DNA from: Hypholoma sublateritium FD-334 SS-4
Lineage: Eukaryota > Basidiomycota > Agaricomycetes > Agaricales > Strophariaceae
DNA: 64,000 nucleotides
Direction of reading: 5' to 3'
Assembly (NCBI GenBank): GCA_000827495.1
Contig: KN817521.1
Location: 806,001 to 870,000, forward strand
Positions within the stretch are counted from its first letter, which is position 1. Each line of letters begins with the position of its first letter. Shown piece by piece: positions 61,291 to 64,000 of the stretch. The position numbers were made by a program, and so were the translations under genes. The notes beneath the pieces were generated by a model, which was not told where the DNA came from, made no database searches, and saw only the letters and a list, made by a program, of their open reading frames with translations.

Positions 61291-62265
61291 TCACCCCACC
61301 TCCTCCGTCGCCTGCAGCGTCGCCCGCACGGTAGTGCCCCTCCCCACGCGCAGCCGCCGCCGCTTTTTCGCACTGACAGGCCGCGAGAACAAGCCGCGCC
61401 GATCCTGCTCCCGCAGGCCCGGTACGACCGCCTCCCAGCGCCCACCGCACAGGCGCCAGTCGTCCGCGCCCGCGAGCGCGCCGCGGTCTGGAGCCACACC
61501 CGGCGCCATTCCCCCATACGCGCCATTGAAAACGGGGTGCGTCGGCACTGTCAACCGCGCGCCGAACGCGGCGTCCTGGCAGGGCACGCGCGCCTGTAGC
61601 GCGCGTGGTGCAGGCGCGGACGGGGTGATGATTATCGTCGGCGCGGATGGGTGGGTGCTTGGGATGACTAGGGGCGTGCTCTGAGGGGAAGGTGTCATGA
61701 GTGCGGGCGGGCGACGCGCGTTGGGCTTTGCTTACGGGGTGGGAAGACCGCCGCCGGCGCTGCGGGGCGCGCGGGGCCACAGGTGGCTCTGCGCGGCAGT
61801 TGAGCGGCGGGGGAAGAGTCTCAGTCTCTGGTGCGGCTGGGACGCCTGCGGGCTGTGAACAAGGCGTAAGCGCTCCCATACATGCATGCGCGGTTTATCG
61901 CTGCGCACTCACCAGCACTCCCTCATAAGGTGCATCCGCATGCCCCTCTAGCTCAAGCATGATATGCGCAACGTTGTCTATATCCGCGCTGAGCATGCTC
62001 TGCAAGCCTGTGCACACAGGTGCTAAAGTCCGCGCGCACGCCGCCGCGGCGCGGCGCCATGAGTTGTTCGGGAGTGGCAGAAACAGCGCGCGGAGGGCGT
62101 CCAGGTCGACGGTCTGCGCAGAAACAATATCAGGCCGCAGGTCAAAGTAGTGCGCTCACGGATACGCACCAGCGAACTTTCTCCGTCTTCCGTGGCATGT
62201 TGCGCAGCTTGCTCGATGCGCACGTCGAGCGCGCGGGAGGTGGACACGGTGAGGCGGGTCAACAT
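61291..62265 (-). CDS. unrecognised protein, 267 aa
   Basis: Four exons (62170-62265, 61913-62113, 61736-61852, 61291-61680) give exactly 268 codons, every intron in phase 0 with good GT-AG ends. The N-terminal part is helical-looking (MLTRLTVSTSRALDVRIEQA, LDALRALFLPLPNNSWRRAA, LQSMLSADIDNVAHIMLELE), the middle is Pro-rich (PETETLPPPLNCRAEPP, then RRRRSSHP), and the C-terminal exon has WRLCGGRWEAVVPGLREQD and a basic KKRRRLRVGRG stretch that could be nuclear. I recognise no domain. Consistent phases and a clean frame through four exons make a real gene likely; the exact start could lie further upstream. Confidence 0.6.
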
Positions 62266-62849
62266 CACGCTGTGCTATGCTGTGCTACGGGCTGAGGAAC
62301 ATCCGCTGTGGCAGGCCTGCCGCAGGGACGGTGGGCAGGATGAGTAGTAGTGACGGTAGTAGTGGTCCAAGAGAAAACATAGAACATATGACGGGTTCGG
62401 CTAGACGGGGAGCCGAAGGCCGGGCGCTCGATCATCTGAAATTTAGGATCCGCGGCGTCTTCCCCACCAATTGGCCGTCTGCAATTTCAATGCGGGGTTC
62501 TCCAGCATGCCTGTCCTTTTCTGGCCCTCGTTGCCCTTCCGCTCTTCAACCATGACACCATAATCCAACAATACGCACACAGGGCATTCACTTGTTCGCT
62601 CTGCCCACCAAAATCACATAAGTATCTGGCTCTATTTTTCTCCTTCTACCTTCCGTGGAGGACTTGCACTGCATCAAGCTTGTCAATGACCATTGATGGA
62701 CAAGAGCTGCCTGTTATATATGGCCCGGCCGGCGAGTCTGCCAAAATTGGTTCGCAAGTACCTGTGCACGCCCGTACGCACAGCTTCGAAGCGACGTCCC
62801 ATTTACATGTCACTGTGAACAACCCCTAGCGCAATCCCTCCCAGCCGCC
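62266..62849. other. divergent spacer, two upstream regions
   Basis: 584 bp between divergent starts, so it should carry promoters for both. A TATATATGG-containing stretch near 62715 on the plus strand, about 130 bp before the ATG at 62850, could be a TATA box. No gene seen. Confidence 0.4.
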
Positions 62850-64000
62850 ATGTCCTACTTCGAACGCGCCTCAGAATTCGACATCCACGGCGGCCAATTC
62901 ACAGGCATCGAAATCAGCGGCAATGTATATCTAGGCGGGCAACACTCCGATCCCGACCAAGGTGCGCCCTCCTGCTACGCCGCAGGCCGCACTTACCGCT
63001 ACATACTCAACGCAACCCAGCCATCCGCAGGCTCGTCGAGAAAGACGCCGCTCTGAACCAATACTCCCCCGAGCACGGCACCCTCAGCATCCCGCACTTC
63101 TCCAAAGCTCTGCTCGTGCGCGATCTCCCCGAGTGCTCCGACGTAGGCCGCATCGGCACGGGGAGCTGTGCATTCGACCTTCTCATCCGCCTCGGGCTCT
63201 TCCCGGGCCAGCCGAGCGAGGCGCTCGCCGAATACGACACCGCCGTCCCGCTCGGCGCTGTCGTGAGCCGCGGGAACTGCTACTGCGGGCGCATCTCGCG
63301 ACACGGCTTCATATACCTGGTCAGCAGGTACTTCCAGGACGCCGCGATGGCGGAGGTTTCGGGCGGCGGGACGTGCATCGTAATTTCTACCAGCATCGGA
63401 CGGTTCAAGTGCTATGAGATCGGCGACCGTATCTTTATCCACTTCGACATCGGCACCCGATCCTCGCATGTCGAACTTATAGATGAGCAGAAGCTGGACG
63501 ACGTATTTTTGGCGGCGCGAGGAAAGTATTTAACGGAAGAGATGCTGAACAACGTCCCGACCTCTAAATGGACGGCCGACTCCACCAGATCCCTGGAGTA
63601 CCTCTCGACAGCGTCTTTCTTCGGGGTTCCCAATGCCGTTATTTATATGACGAAAGAGACGCTGGAGAGGTGGACTCGACTGCGCGATTTTGCATACGCG
63701 TTGATAGACACGGTGTTGTTTCTGGTGGAAGAACTGACGGAACCCGCCTCGTTTGTTTCGGCACTGAGTAATGTATCTCTCGATGCCCAGCATCTTGCAA
63801 ACACGGCGAATTACTCTACCCCTGCAGAACAACTAGCGATATGTTTCGCTTTCACCCGCACGCTATCCAAGAAAAAGATTTCCCTGTTATCGTTTGAATG
63901 TAAATCTCTCTCTCGTCAAAGCCCTGGGCGAGTCACTCATATCCATAATCCACAGACTTCCACACATACGTCGTCACGAACATGAAAGACATAACCACCG
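62850..64000 (+). CDS. unrecognised protein, 3' end beyond the window
   Basis: The ATG at 62850 opens MSYFERASEFDIHGGQF, with a short repeat-like FDIHGGQFTGIEISGN motif of a kind often seen at the start of mushroom-specific proteins. A 60-bp intron (from 62964) splits an Ala codon, and the long second exon runs on: IRRLVEKDAALNQYS, HFSKALLVRDLPECSDVGRI, AFDLLIRLGLFPG, GRISRHGFIYLVSRYF, GRFKCYEIGDRIFIHFDIGT, and a mostly helical C-terminal part. A further intron (GTAAAT...CCACAG, about 63900-63956) restores an open frame (YFHTYVVTNMKDITT) to the end of the window; without it a stop would fall at 63985. No catalytic motif or membrane segment recognised. The function is unknown. Confidence 0.7.

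Overview
The window is nuclear DNA of a filamentous basidiomycete, most likely an Agaricomycete. Almost every gene is cut by 50-65 bp GT-AG introns with short exons. The gene set is fungal (HOG1-type MAP kinase with TGY, FIP1, RSM22, a Dnmt1-type methylase with RFD and two BAH domains, single-domain dsRNA-binding microproteins, a PA-clan protease-like family that I know from mushrooms). Introns were placed by hand from splice signals and from continuity of conserved motifs, so exon edges are model-quality only. No virus, prophage, CRISPR, operon or rRNA is visible.

Layout. 1-8 kb (minus strand): the 5' part of a DOP1 gene running off the left edge, a probable INO80 Ies4-type subunit and a GFA/CENP-V-type zinc protein. 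8-14 kb: DPH4 (plus) converges on a large DNA cytosine-5 methyltransferase (minus). 14-18 kb: HOG1 and MCR1 are divergent. 19.5-25 kb: a GC-rich block with a metacaspase, a 64-aa intronless protein and an ING/PHD-finger protein. 25-30 kb (minus): FIP1 with a polyQ tract, mitochondrial uL10m and the rRNA methyltransferase BMT5. 30.7-32.5 kb: a multiply broken protease-like pseudogene. 32.7-42 kb: YSY6/RAMP4, an MSI1/RBBP4 WD40 protein, ATP synthase subunit e divergent from mitochondrial uL1m, and RSM22 divergent from SAD1/USP39. 42.8-44.9 kb: two related 72- and 76-residue dsRNA-binding-domain proteins. 44.9-48.2 kb: a gene-poor AT-richer stretch. 48-53 kb: G-protein beta subunit and a golgin-like coiled-coil protein. 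53.9-58.7 kb: a second GC-rich block with an unrecognised serine/proline-rich protein and an NVJ2-type SMP/PH lipid-transfer protein. 58.7-64 kb: diverged repeats, an unrecognised 267-aa gene and an unrecognised gene leaving the right edge.

Most genes are unrelated housekeeping functions. The one loose theme is mitochondrial: MCR1, uL10m, ATP synthase e, uL1m and RSM22. The most unusual items are the pair of dsRBD microproteins (assembled from very short exons), the decayed protease-like gene, introns at or inside start codons (FIP1, YSY6), two GC-AG introns (MCR1, SAD1), and a DPH4 frame with no usable ATG.
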